Positions 50,314 through 58,637 of a DNA stretch of 64,000 nucleotides are shown here, one piece after another. The translations under genes were made by a program, and so were the position numbers. The stretch is from positions 372,001-436,000 of the forward strand of contig CAWGFN010000001.1 of the NCBI GenBank assembly GCA_963821885.1, read 5' to 3'. Position 1 is the first letter of the stretch; each line of letters starts with the position of its first letter. This stretch comes from Oleiagrimonas sp963821885. Lineage in GTDB: Bacteria > Pseudomonadota > Gammaproteobacteria > Xanthomonadales > Rhodanobacteraceae. The notes beneath the pieces are model-generated. The model had not been told where the DNA came from, did not search any database, and saw nothing but the letters and a program-made list of their open reading frames with translations.

Positions 50314-52104
50314 TTACTTGTCGGCCTTCAGCACGGCCAGGAAGGCTTCCTGCGGAATCTCCACGCGGCCCACCTGCTTCATGCGCTTCTTGCCTTCCTT
50401 CTGTTTCTCCAGCAGCTTCTTCTTGCGGCTGACGTCGCCACCGTAGCACTTGGCCAGGACGTTCTTGCGCAGCGCCTTGACCGTCGAACGGGCGATGATC
50501 TGGCCGCCGATGGCCGCCTGGATGGCCACGTCGAACTGCTGGCGCGGAATCAGCTCCTTCATGCGCTCGACCAGGTCGCGTCCGCGCGATTCGGCCTGGA
50601 CGCGGTGCACGATCAGGCTCAGCGCGTCCACGCGCTCGCCGTTGATGAGCACGTCCACGCGCACGAACGGGCCGGCCTCGAAGCGCTGGAAGTGGTATTC
50701 CATCGAGGCATAACCGCGCGAGACCGACTTCAGGCGGTCGAAGAAGTCCAGCACCACCTCGGCCAGCGGAAGTTCGTAGTTGATCTGCACCTGCGTGCCC
50801 AGGTAATGGATGCCCTTCTGCACGCCGCGCTTCTCCTCGCACAGCGTGATGATCGAGCCGACATGGTCCGGCGGCGTCAGGATGCTGGCGATGATGATCG
50901 GCTCGCGCACCTCGGTCACCTGCGGCGACGGTGGCAGCTTGGCCGGGTTGTCGAGGGTCATGACCTCGCCATCGGTCTTCTCGACCTCGTAGACCACGGT
51001 CGGCGCGGTGGTGACCAGGTCCAGGTCGTATTCGCGCTCCAGGCGTTCCTGCACGATTTCCATGTGCAGCATGCCGAGGAAGCCGCAGCGGAAGCCGAAG
51101 CCCATGGCCTCGGAGGATTCGGGCTCGAAGAACAGCGCGGCATCGTTCAGGCGCAGCTTGTCCAGCGCCTCGCGCAGGCTGGGGTAGTCGTCGGCCGAGA
51201 CCGGGAACAGGCCGGCGAACACGCGCGGCTGCATCTGCTGGAAACCGGGCAGCGGCTTGTCGGCCGGATCATTGGCCAGGGTCAGGGTGTCGCCGACCGG
51301 CGCGCCGTGCACGTCCTTGATCGCCGCGTTGACCCAGCCCACGTCGCCCGGACCCAGGCGGGCCAGCTTGGTGCGCTTGGGCGTGAACACGCCGACTTCG
51401 TCGACGCCATGGCTGCGACCGGTCGACATCACCTGGATCTTGGTGCCGGGCTTGAGCTCGCCCTGCATCACGCGCACCAGCATGACCACGCCGAGGTAGT
51501 TGTCGAACCACGAATCGATGATCAGCGCCTGCAGCTTGTCGGTGTCGCCCGGCTTGGGCGGCGGGATGCGCTTGACGATGGCCTCCAGCACCTCGGCGAC
51601 GTTCTCGCCGGTCTTGGCGCTGACCGCGATGGCGTCCTCGGCATCGATGCCGATCACCGCCTCGATCTCGGCCTTGACCTTGTCCGGGTCGGCCGTCGGC
51701 AGGTCGATCTTGTTCAGCACCGGCACCACTTCCAGGCCCTGTTCGACCGCGGTGTAGCAGTTGGCCACCGACTGCGCCTCCACGCCCTGCGCGGCATCGA
51801 CCACCAGCAGCGCGCCCTCGCACGCCGACAGCGAGCGGCTGACCTCGTAGGAAAAATCCACGTGCCCGGGCGTGTCGATGAAGTTGAGCTGGTAGGTCTT
51901 GCCGTCGCGCGCGGTGTACGGCAGCGACACGGCCTGCGACTTGATGGTGATGCCGCGCTCGCGCTCGATCGGGTTGTTGTCGAGCACCTGCTCGGCCATC
52001 TCGCGCTCGGTCAGGCCACCGCACAGCTGGATGATGCGGTCGGCAAGCGTGGACTTGCCGTGGTCGACATGGGCGATGATGGAGAAATTGCGGATGTGGT
52101 CCAT
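50314..52104 (-). CDS. lepA: Elongation factor 4 (LepA)
   Basis: A 596-residue translational GTPase that back-translocates or remodels ribosomes and assists 30S biogenesis. G1 AHVDHGKST, G3 DTPGHVDF, G4 NKID, and the LepA-specific C-terminal domain (ending VEIPQEAFLAVLKADK) are present. The start at 52104 (MDHIRNFSIIAHV) is the family start. Next to lepB, as in most Proteobacteria. A 178-bp gap with a strong hairpin separates it from mucD. Confidence 0.98.
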   Translation of the reverse strand: MDHIRNFSIIAHVDHGKSTLADRIIQLCGGLTEREMAEQVLDNNPIERERGITIKSQAVSLPYTARDGKTYQLNFIDTPGHVDFSYEVSRSLSACEGALLVVDAAQGVEAQSVANCYTAVEQGLEVVPVLNKIDLPTADPDKVKAEIEAVIGIDAEDAIAVSAKTGENVAEVLEAIVKRIPPPKPGDTDKLQALIIDSWFDNYLGVVMLVRVMQGELKPGTKIQVMSTGRSHGVDEVGVFTPKRTKLARLGPGDVGWVNAAIKDVHGAPVGDTLTLANDPADKPLPGFQQMQPRVFAGLFPVSADDYPSLREALDKLRLNDAALFFEPESSEAMGFGFRCGFLGMLHMEIVQERLEREYDLDLVTTAPTVVYEVEKTDGEVMTLDNPAKLPPSPQVTEVREPIIIASILTPPDHVGSIITLCEEKRGVQKGIHYLGTQVQINYELPLAEVVLDFFDRLKSVSRGYASMEYHFQRFEAGPFVRVDVLINGERVDALSLIVHRVQAESRGRDLVERMKELIPRQQFDVAIQAAIGGQIIARSTVKALRKNVLAKCYGGDVSRKKKLLEKQKEGKKRMKQVGRVEIPQEAFLAVLKADK

Positions 52105-52234
52105 GGACAAGCGTCGGCCTGTGCCGGCTACCCGGCGCGTACGAAAAACGCCGCCCGCACGAGCGGACGGCGGCAATCGAGCATTATCGCACGAAATCCG
52201 GCCCCGCCCGGGGGCGGCACCGCATGACGGGCGC

Positions 52235-52270
52235 GGCGCCGGGAAGGCCCGAAACGGCCTTCCCGGCGCC
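52235..52270 (-). terminator. Strong hairpin after mucD
   Basis: Perfect 15-bp arms (GGCGCCGGGAAGGCC / GGCCTTCCCGGCGCC) with loop CGAAAC, 12 bp past the mucD stop. It should separate the rpoE-rseA-mucD transcript from lepA. No T run follows on the minus strand, so Rho-independent stopping may be incomplete. Confidence 0.65.
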
Positions 52271-52282
52271 CGGACGCGAAAC

Positions 52283-53710
52283 CTACCGCGCCTTGTCCGA
52301 CCCCACCGTGACGGTGACGAAAGCCGTGTCGCCGCTGCGGTCGCGCACCAGCAGCATCACGGTGCTGCCGGGCTTGTACTGCGCGACGTGGCGATCGAAC
52401 TCGGCCACGCTGTGGATCTTGTGCCGACCCACCATCAGCACCACGTCGCCAGCGCTGAGCCCGGCCTCGGCGGCGTTGCGGCCCGTGACCCGGTCGATCA
52501 CGACGCCGCCCTCGGAGGGCTTCATGCCCAGCATCTGGCGCTGCTCGTCGGTGATGCCCTGGACGCTGAAACCGAGTCCGGCATGGCCGCCGGTGGCACC
52601 CTGGAACTGCGCGCTGCCGTCGCCCTTGAGCGAGCCCAGCTTGACCTTGACGTCCATGGTCTTGCCGTCGCGGAACACCTTCAGCGTGGTCTCGGTGCCC
52701 GGCGGGGTGGCCGCCACCATCGGCGGCAGGTCATTGGCGGTGTTCACCTCGTGGCCTTCGAAGCCGAGGATCACGTCGCGCACCTTCAGGCCGGCCTTCG
52801 CCGCCGGCCCGCCCGGAACCACGCGATTGACCAGCGCGCCGCGCACGTCATCGAGACCCAGCTCCCTGGCCGCGGCATCGTCCACGTTCTGGATCTGCAC
52901 GCCGATCATGCCGCGCCGCACGTGCCCGGTGGTCTTGAGCTGGTGCACCACGTTCATGGCCAGGTCGATGGGGATCGAGAACGACACGCCCATGTAGCCG
53001 CCGGTGTTGGAATAGATCTGCGAGTTGATGCCGACCACGTCGCCGTCGAGGTTGAACAGCGGGCCGCCCGAATTGCCACGGTTGATGGGCACGTCGGTCT
53101 GGATGAACGAGGTGAAAGGCTGGTCGCGACGCCCCAGGTTGCGCCCGACCGCGCTGACGATGCCCTGGGTCACGGTGTAGTCGAAGCCGAACGGCGAACC
53201 GATCGCCAGCACCCACTGGCCCGGCTTGAGCTTGCCCGAATCGCCGATCGTGACGGTCGGCAGGTTGTCCGCCTTCACCTTCAGCAACGCGATGTCGTAG
53301 AGCTTGTCCGAACCCACCACCTTGGCGGTCAGGGTACGTCGGTCCTGCAGTCGCACGGTCACCTTGTCGGCGCCCGAGACCACGTGGTCATTGGTCAGGA
53401 TGTAACCGTCGCTGGAGATGATGAAACCCGAGCCCAGCGCGGTGTGCGCCATGCTGCCCGGCGGCGGCATCATCGGCGCGCCGAAGAAACGCCGGAAGAT
53501 GTCCGGCATCTGCTGCTGTTGAGGATCCTGCATCTGCATCGGCGACTGGGAGGTCGCCGTACTGCCGTCGTACTTGGCTTCCACATGCACCACGGCCGGG
53601 GCATTGTGGGCCACGATGCCGGTGAAGTCCGGCAGCTGCGCCGCCTGTGCGCCGACGGCGACCAGCAGCAATCCTAGGGTTGCGCCAAGGCGCATCATGA
53701 TGACTCTCAT
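52283..53710 (-). CDS. mucD: Periplasmic serine protease, DegP/MucD type
   Basis: A 475-residue HtrA-family protease/chaperone that degrades misfolded envelope proteins. A signal peptide (MRVIMMRLGATLGLLLVAVGAQA) is followed by a Gln/Met-rich loop, the trypsin-like domain with His109 (TNDHVV), Asp139 (YDIALLKV) and Ser214 (GNSGGP), and two PDZ domains (about 280-360 and 385-470). The start at 53710 has GGAGG 10 bases upstream. It follows rseA by 186 bp, as in the Xanthomonas rpoE-rseA-mucD cluster, and is expected to be RpoE-dependent; a separate promoter in the gap is possible. Confidence 0.95.
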   Translation of the reverse strand: MRVIMMRLGATLGLLLVAVGAQAAQLPDFTGIVAHNAPAVVHVEAKYDGSTATSQSPMQMQDPQQQQMPDIFRRFFGAPMMPPPGSMAHTALGSGFIISSDGYILTNDHVVSGADKVTVRLQDRRTLTAKVVGSDKLYDIALLKVKADNLPTVTIGDSGKLKPGQWVLAIGSPFGFDYTVTQGIVSAVGRNLGRRDQPFTSFIQTDVPINRGNSGGPLFNLDGDVVGINSQIYSNTGGYMGVSFSIPIDLAMNVVHQLKTTGHVRRGMIGVQIQNVDDAAARELGLDDVRGALVNRVVPGGPAAKAGLKVRDVILGFEGHEVNTANDLPPMVAATPPGTETTLKVFRDGKTMDVKVKLGSLKGDGSAQFQGATGGHAGLGFSVQGITDEQRQMLGMKPSEGGVVIDRVTGRNAAEAGLSAGDVVLMVGRHKIHSVAEFDRHVAQYKPGSTVMLLVRDRSGDTAFVTVTVGSDKAR

Positions 53711-53896
53711 GGGGGGTGTGCCTCCTTGGATGGGGAGTCCGGGAACCGGGCCGGATGGGCCTGCCAGCGGCATCCGGCCATGTTGCAACGACACACACGC
53801 GACAGGCGGGTCGGCGGGACCCGCGGGGAACGGCACGAGGGGAATCGAGCGCGGTCGCGGTGCTGCGGGGCGGTGTCGCCACCGCCCGCGGTATCT

Positions 53897-54592
53897 CTAG
53901 TGGCTGCCCTGCCGTACCGGCTGCGTCCGCTGGTCGCTGGAAGGCGGCATCATCGGAATGATCCAGCGGCCATCGGCCGAACGACCGTATTCGCGGGCAT
54001 TGGCGGCCGGGCGCATGGGATAGCCACCCAGGTTCAGGTACGGGGTCAGATGGCGCGAATAGGCGGCGGGAATCAGCGTGTCGCCGTGGATCCGTCCATC
54101 GAACACGCTGGCCGAGGCCGGCTGCGTCATTTGCGCGGCAGGCGACGGCAACGCCAGCCAGCGGGGAACCTCGGGGGCGGCCCGGGCGGTCGTGGTGGCC
54201 ACGGCATCGTGGCCCGTCCGCACCGCCGCGGTGGCCGAAGTCGAGGCGTCCGGGAGCGGACCGCCGGGCACCGTCGGCCGCGCGACCATCAGGGCCACGG
54301 CGGCGACGCTGGCGGCAATGGCGCCACCGGCGGACCAGCGCAGCCAGCGGCGGGCAGCCGTGGCGCCCACCGCGGATGGGGCGTCGAGCGCCAGCATCAC
54401 CCGGTCGGCGAAATCGGCACTGGCCAGTCCGGCGAACTCGCGGCGCAGGCAATCCCGGGCGACGTGGTAGCGGGTCCAGGACGCACGCAGCTCGGCGTCG
54501 TGCTCGATGCGACGCAGCATGAAGCGGACCTGATCGAACGCCAGTTCGCCGTCGGTGAAGGCGGACAGGTTCTCACGGTGAGCTTCGTTCAT
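53897..54592 (-). CDS. rseA: Anti-sigma factor RseA/MucA-like
   Basis: A 231-residue single-pass membrane anti-sigma factor for RpoE. The N-terminal cytoplasmic RseA domain is clear (MNEAHRENLSAFTDGELAFDQVRFMLRRIEHD in parts, then SWTRYHVARDCLR), one membrane helix lies at 87-104, and a variable periplasmic tail rich in Ala/Pro ends with a conserved-looking YLNLGGYPMRPA segment. Regulated proteolysis (DegS/RseP in E. coli) would free RpoE. It starts one base after the rpoE stop. No rseB follows, as in Xanthomonas. Confidence 0.93.
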   Translation of the reverse strand: MNEAHRENLSAFTDGELAFDQVRFMLRRIEHDAELRASWTRYHVARDCLRREFAGLASADFADRVMLALDAPSAVGATAARRWLRWSAGGAIAASVAAVALMVARPTVPGGPLPDASTSATAAVRTGHDAVATTTARAAPEVPRWLALPSPAAQMTQPASASVFDGRIHGDTLIPAAYSRHLTPYLNLGGYPMRPAANAREYGRSADGRWIIPMMPPSSDQRTQPVRQGSH

Positions 54593-54593
54593 G

Positions 54594-55184
54594 TCACGAT
54601 TCCTCACGATGGGACAGCAAAGGACGCAGTTGCTTCTCGATGGCTTCGCGCGCCCTGAAGATGCGCGAACGCACGGTGCCGATCGGGCAATCCATGGCCT
54701 GGGCGATTTCCTCGTAGCTGAGCCCGTCCACTTCCCTGAGGGTAATGGCCGTGCGCAGCTCGTCCGGCAGCTCTTGGACAGTGGAAAAGACGGTTTGTTC
54801 CACTTCCTCGCGCATCATTTCGCGCTCCGGGGTGGCCGTCTCGTACAGGCGCTCGGCGGTGGGCCCGTACTGGGCGTCCTCGACGGCGATGTCGTCGGCC
54901 GGCGGACGCCGCCCGCGCGCCACCAGGTGGTTCTTGGCGGTGTTGACGGCGATCTTGTACATCCAGGTGTAGAAGGCGCTGTCGCCACGGAATGAGCCGA
55001 TGGCGCGCCAGGCGCGCACGAAGGCTTCCTGCGCCACGTCCTGGCACTCGCTGCGATCGGACACATAGCGGGTGATCAGGCCGATCACCTTGTGCTGGTA
55101 CTTGCGCACCAGCAGGTCGAATGCCCCCCGATCACCCTTTTGAACGCGCTCGACGAGCGCGCGATCCAGTTCGTTCTCGCCCAT
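54594..55184 (-). CDS. rpoE: RNA polymerase sigma factor RpoE (AlgU type)
   Basis: A 196-residue ECF sigma factor of the RpoE/AlgU group controlling the envelope stress response. Region 2 (ECQDVAQEAFVRAWRAIGSFRGDSAFYTWMYKIAVNTAKNHLV in parts) and region 4 (LPDELRTAITLREVDGLSYEEIAQAMDCPIGTVRSRIFRAREAI in parts) closely resemble E. coli RpoE. It leads the rpoE-rseA-mucD cluster. A GAACTC-N16-TCACA element 90-120 bp upstream resembles an RpoE promoter, consistent with autoregulation. Confidence 0.97.
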   Translation of the reverse strand: MGENELDRALVERVQKGDRGAFDLLVRKYQHKVIGLITRYVSDRSECQDVAQEAFVRAWRAIGSFRGDSAFYTWMYKIAVNTAKNHLVARGRRPPADDIAVEDAQYGPTAERLYETATPEREMMREEVEQTVFSTVQELPDELRTAITLREVDGLSYEEIAQAMDCPIGTVRSRIFRAREAIEKQLRPLLSHREES

Positions 55185-55276
55185 GCCGGGCTTATCTCCT
55201 CTGCGACCCTCGCGGCCGCTGCCGTATCAGGTCTGCTCCCGGCATCGACGCGGGCGTCGACACGCACAACCCTGAC

Positions 55277-55303
55277 TGTGACCGGCAAACCCGGCCGGAG
55301 TTC
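55277..55303 (-). promoter_or_regulatory. Candidate RpoE-dependent promoter of the rpoE operon
   Basis: On the minus strand GAACTC (55303-55298), 16 bp, TCACA (55281-55277), compared with the E. coli RpoE consensus GGAACTT-N15/16-TCAAA. The likely start of transcription would be near 55270, giving a leader of about 85 nt. One mismatch in each box. Confidence 0.45.
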
Positions 55304-55349
55304 TCGACGAGAATGGGGGCGCTTCGCCCGGGGATCAAGACACGTGCGC

Positions 55350-57947
55350 TCAGGCCGGCTCGACCCGGTCCGTCGCCGCGTCCTGCCGGCCGAACAGACG
55401 CTGGCGTTCGGCCATCATGCGGTCGAAGGCCTGCGTGGACAGCGGACGGCAGAACAGGTAGCCCTGCACCTCGTCGCACTGCTGCTCGCGCAGGAAGCGC
55501 AGGTGCGGCTCGATTTCCACGCCCTCGGCCACCACCTGGCGGTTGAGGCTGTGCGCCATGTCGATGGTGGCCTTGACGATGGCCTCGTCGTCCGGATCCA
55601 CGCCGATGTTGCGCACGAAGCTCTGGTCGATCTTGATGCGCCGCGCCGGCAGCCGGCGCAGGTAGTCGAGCGAGGCATGCCCGGTGCCGAAATCGTCGAT
55701 GGCGATCTGGCAGCCGATGTCGTGCAGCGCATCGAGATTCTCGATCAGGTTGGTCACCGACTTGACGCTGATGCTCTCGGTGACCTCCAGCTCCAGGCTG
55801 TGCGGATCCAGACCGCTGTCGTGCAATGCCGCCTCGACCACGCGGGGCAGGTTCTTCTGCCGCAGCTGCACCGCGGACAGATTCACGCCCACGCGCAGGC
55901 GCAGCCCATAGCGCTGCTGCCAGGCCACCGCGTCGGCGCAGGCGGTGCGCAGCACCCATTCGCCGATACCGACGATCAGGCCGGTCTCCTCGGCCAGCGG
56001 GATGAAGAACCCGGGGCTGATCATGCCCAGCTCCGGATGCTCCCAGCGCACCAGGGCCTCCATGCCGACGATGTCCTCGGTCTGCACGTCGATCTGCGGC
56101 TGGTAGTACACCCGCAGTTCGCCGTTGTCCTCGGCCTTGCGCAGGTTGCCTTCCAGCGCGATGCGCTGCTGACTGGCCTCCTCGTTGACCGCCTGGTAGA
56201 CCTGGAAATTGTTGCGGCCCATGCCCTTGGCGTTGTACATCGCCACGTCGGCGTACTTGAGCAACTCCTCGGCGGTGGCCGCGTCATCCGGATAGAAGCT
56301 GATGCCGATCGAGCAGGTCATGCGCAGCTCGGTGCCGTCGTCCAGCGTCAGCGGCAACTCCATCAGGTTGACGATCTTCTCGGCGATGCGCTTGACGTCG
56401 TCGCGCTGGGTGATGTGACGCAGGATCACGGTGAACTCGTCGCCGGCGTAACGCGCCACGGTGTCCGAGCCGCGCACCGACTTGCGCAGGCGCTGGGCCA
56501 CCGCGTTGAGCACCTTGTCGCCGACCGAGTGGCCGAGCGAATCGTTGATACTCTTGAAGCGGTCCAGGTCGACGAACAGCACCGCGAACATCTCGCCGGT
56601 GCGGCGCGCCTCGCGCAGGGTGGTCTCCAGGCGATCGTTGAACAGCAACCGGTTGGGCAGATTGGTCAGGCCGTCCTGCAGGCCCTTGGCCCGGCCCTGC
56701 TCGCGCGCGCGCTGCAGCTCCAGGTCGAAGCCGAACCGGGCGGCCGCCACGCGCAGGGTCTCGGCCAGCAAGGGGCGGCCGCGCCAGGAATCGCGCGAGC
56801 CGATCAGCAGCGCGCCGAGCACGTTGCGCCGCTCGTCCAGCAGCGGCAGTCCGGCAAACGCGCCGAACTCCATGCGGGCGATGAAATCGTCGGTGCCGGC
56901 CACCTGCGAACTGATGCTCGGCAGCAGCACCGGACGCCCATCCAGGACCAGTTTCAGCGTGCCGCCCTGCAGGGGATCGGGCGCATCGCTGTTGAACTGG
57001 CGGCGCAGCTCGCGGGTCAGCAGCTGCGGGCCATCCTCCATTTCCGGCAGCGCCGAGTAGACCGCCACGTAGTCCAGCTTCAACAGGTCGGCGAGCAGGC
57101 GCGCGGAAGCGCTCATGCGATCCTCGCCCTTGCCCGTGGCCTGCATGCGGGCCAGCAGTCCCAGCGCCATGCGCGCGGACTCCATCTCGCGCCGGTCGCG
57201 CAGCGTCACCAGAAGCACGCGGCGGCCGTCACGATGCACCGCGCGCAGGGTCATGTCGACCATGTCCGGTTCGCCGCCGGCACGCACGCGGGTACAGCGG
57301 CGACGCGCCACACCGTCCTTGTCCAGCGACTCGCACATGCGCGCGAACTGGGTCTCGCTCAGGCCCAGCAGCGAAGCCGCATCACGGCCGCGCAGCTGGT
57401 CGCGCGCGTAGCCGGATGCGCGCTCGAAGGCGGGATTGGCCTCCAGCACCTCGCTGCTGTCGGCATCGAGCACGAGCAACTCGTCGTCGTCGCAGTCGAA
57501 GGCGAATCGGTAGCTGTCCCTGGCCGGCGCGTCGGATGGCGCTGCGGACGGCGCCTGGCCGCGCAACAGGGCATCCAGCTTGGCGCGCACCTCGCCGGCG
57601 TCGATCGGGCTGCGCAGCCAGTCGTCCACGCCGGGCGGCGTGTTCTGGTAGCCCCAGGTGCGTTGGCCGGCATCGGCGCTGATGATGCCGAGGATGCGCG
57701 TCCCCGCCGTCGCCGGGTCCTCGCGCAGGTGACTGCACAGCGCGACGTTCTCATGCGCCTCGCCATGGAATTCCACGATCACGGCCTGGACCGGCGCGCT
57801 CTCGTCCAGCAGCTTGCGCGCCTGGCCGGCATCGCGTGCCGTATGCAGCGCGACGACGCCAAACCCGTCGAGAGCATCGAAAAGACGGCGGCGATCGTCG
57901 CGATCGGCGGTCACCACCAGGATGTGCGGGGCGAGATCGGAAAACAT
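55350..57947 (-). CDS. Multidomain c-di-GMP protein: pseudo-receiver, PAS, GAF, GGDEF, EAL
   Basis: An 865-residue cytoplasmic protein. Domains in order: a receiver-like domain (about 5-125) whose phosphoacceptor position reads VIVEFHGEA, with no Asp; a PAS domain (about 150-270, ELLVLDADSSEVLEANPAFERASGY in parts); a GAF-like domain (about 290-430); a GGDEF domain with AGDEF at 501-505 (one change from GGDEF, usually tolerated); and an EAL domain with the EAL triplet at 630-632 and later NLSAVQ, DDFGTGHASL and EGVE motifs intact. The EAL half looks active as a phosphodiesterase. Start alternatives are 57947 (MFSDLAPH) and 57962 (MGALSMF), which would overlap the upstream gene by 13 bp. It follows the small gene below within one transcript. 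Confidence 0.93.
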   Translation of the reverse strand: MFSDLAPHILVVTADRDDRRRLFDALDGFGVVALHTARDAGQARKLLDESAPVQAVIVEFHGEAHENVALCSHLREDPATAGTRILGIISADAGQRTWGYQNTPPGVDDWLRSPIDAGEVRAKLDALLRGQAPSAAPSDAPARDSYRFAFDCDDDELLVLDADSSEVLEANPAFERASGYARDQLRGRDAASLLGLSETQFARMCESLDKDGVARRRCTRVRAGGEPDMVDMTLRAVHRDGRRVLLVTLRDRREMESARMALGLLARMQATGKGEDRMSASARLLADLLKLDYVAVYSALPEMEDGPQLLTRELRRQFNSDAPDPLQGGTLKLVLDGRPVLLPSISSQVAGTDDFIARMEFGAFAGLPLLDERRNVLGALLIGSRDSWRGRPLLAETLRVAAARFGFDLELQRAREQGRAKGLQDGLTNLPNRLLFNDRLETTLREARRTGEMFAVLFVDLDRFKSINDSLGHSVGDKVLNAVAQRLRKSVRGSDTVARYAGDEFTVILRHITQRDDVKRIAEKIVNLMELPLTLDDGTELRMTCSIGISFYPDDAATAEELLKYADVAMYNAKGMGRNNFQVYQAVNEEASQQRIALEGNLRKAEDNGELRVYYQPQIDVQTEDIVGMEALVRWEHPELGMISPGFFIPLAEETGLIVGIGEWVLRTACADAVAWQQRYGLRLRVGVNLSAVQLRQKNLPRVVEAALHDSGLDPHSLELEVTESISVKSVTNLIENLDALHDIGCQIAIDDFGTGHASLDYLRRLPARRIKIDQSFVRNIGVDPDDEAIVKATIDMAHSLNRQVVAEGVEIEPHLRFLREQQCDEVQGYLFCRPLSTQAFDRMMAERQRLFGRQDAATDRVEPA

Positions 57948-57949
57948 GC

Positions 57950-58453
57950 TCAAAGCACCCATCGTCCGTCGCGCAGGCGCGGGCGCGCGGAGGCCGCGCT
58001 GCCGCCAAGCACGGTCGCCATGTCCTCCACCGACTGGATCAGGCTCTCGTCGCTGGTCAGGATCACCACCTTGCGCACCTGGTCGGACTGCTCGCGGCGG
58101 ATCTTGCGCAGCAGGACATGGTCGCCGGCATCGAGTTTTCGCGGCATGCCGGTCATCAGATAGACGCCGAAGTGCATGCTCTGAATGATGTAGCGCAGGG
58201 TGTCGCTGAAGCGGCGACAGCCGGGCACCCGCACCTCGCCCTCGCGCAGGCTGTGCAAGCCGTGGTCGCTGTGCCACACATAAACGCTCTGGCCGCTGCG
58301 CCGCGTGACCTGCCTGAACTGTTCAACCAGTAGATCGGGCTGGTCCGTGCGCAGCACCACCAGGGCCGATTCGGCCTCGATGATGCGCTCGAGGGTTTCC
58401 GAGCCTGGCTGGAGTCCTGCCGCTTCCATCTTTTTGTTTGATTCCGCGTGCAT
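57950..58453 (-). CDS. Unrecognised small protein co-transcribed with the c-di-GMP gene
   Basis: A 167-residue protein (159 if ATG 58429 is the start; neither has a good ribosome site). I do not assign a named family. The first part (ESALVVLRTDQPDLLVEQFRQVTRRSGQSVYVWHSDHGLHSLREG in parts) resembles the N-terminal domain of Ycf46-like AAA proteins, and the rest (LRYIIQSMHFGVYLM...GDHVLLRKIRREQSDQVRKVVILTSDESLIQSVEDMATVLGG) matches that pattern, but Walker motifs are absent. Its stop is 2 bp from the ATG at 57947 of the GGDEF-EAL gene. A partner or input protein for that enzyme is an inference from the pairing. Confidence 0.7.
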   Translation of the reverse strand: MHAESNKKMEAAGLQPGSETLERIIEAESALVVLRTDQPDLLVEQFRQVTRRSGQSVYVWHSDHGLHSLREGEVRVPGCRRFSDTLRYIIQSMHFGVYLMTGMPRKLDAGDHVLLRKIRREQSDQVRKVVILTSDESLIQSVEDMATVLGGSAASARPRLRDGRWVL

Positions 58454-58637
58454 GGCGATGCAACACCGACCCCTGTCCCCGGCTGCATCGCAGGCGCAGG
58501 ATAAGCCATGGCCGACGATTACGCACGATTTCGGCAATCCGTGTATGCGCAACGTTCAGCCTGCCCGGAAGCGTCTCGCAATCCCCCTGGCCTCGCGGTA
58601 TCGTGATCCTCCCCCATCCGCAGGCACGCACAGGCAT

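Noticed and set aside
55092..58163. A 1023-codon plus-strand open frame opposite the GGDEF-EAL gene
   Set aside because: Same reason: the minus-strand gene has clear domains and intact motifs; the plus-strand frame is an antisense shadow.
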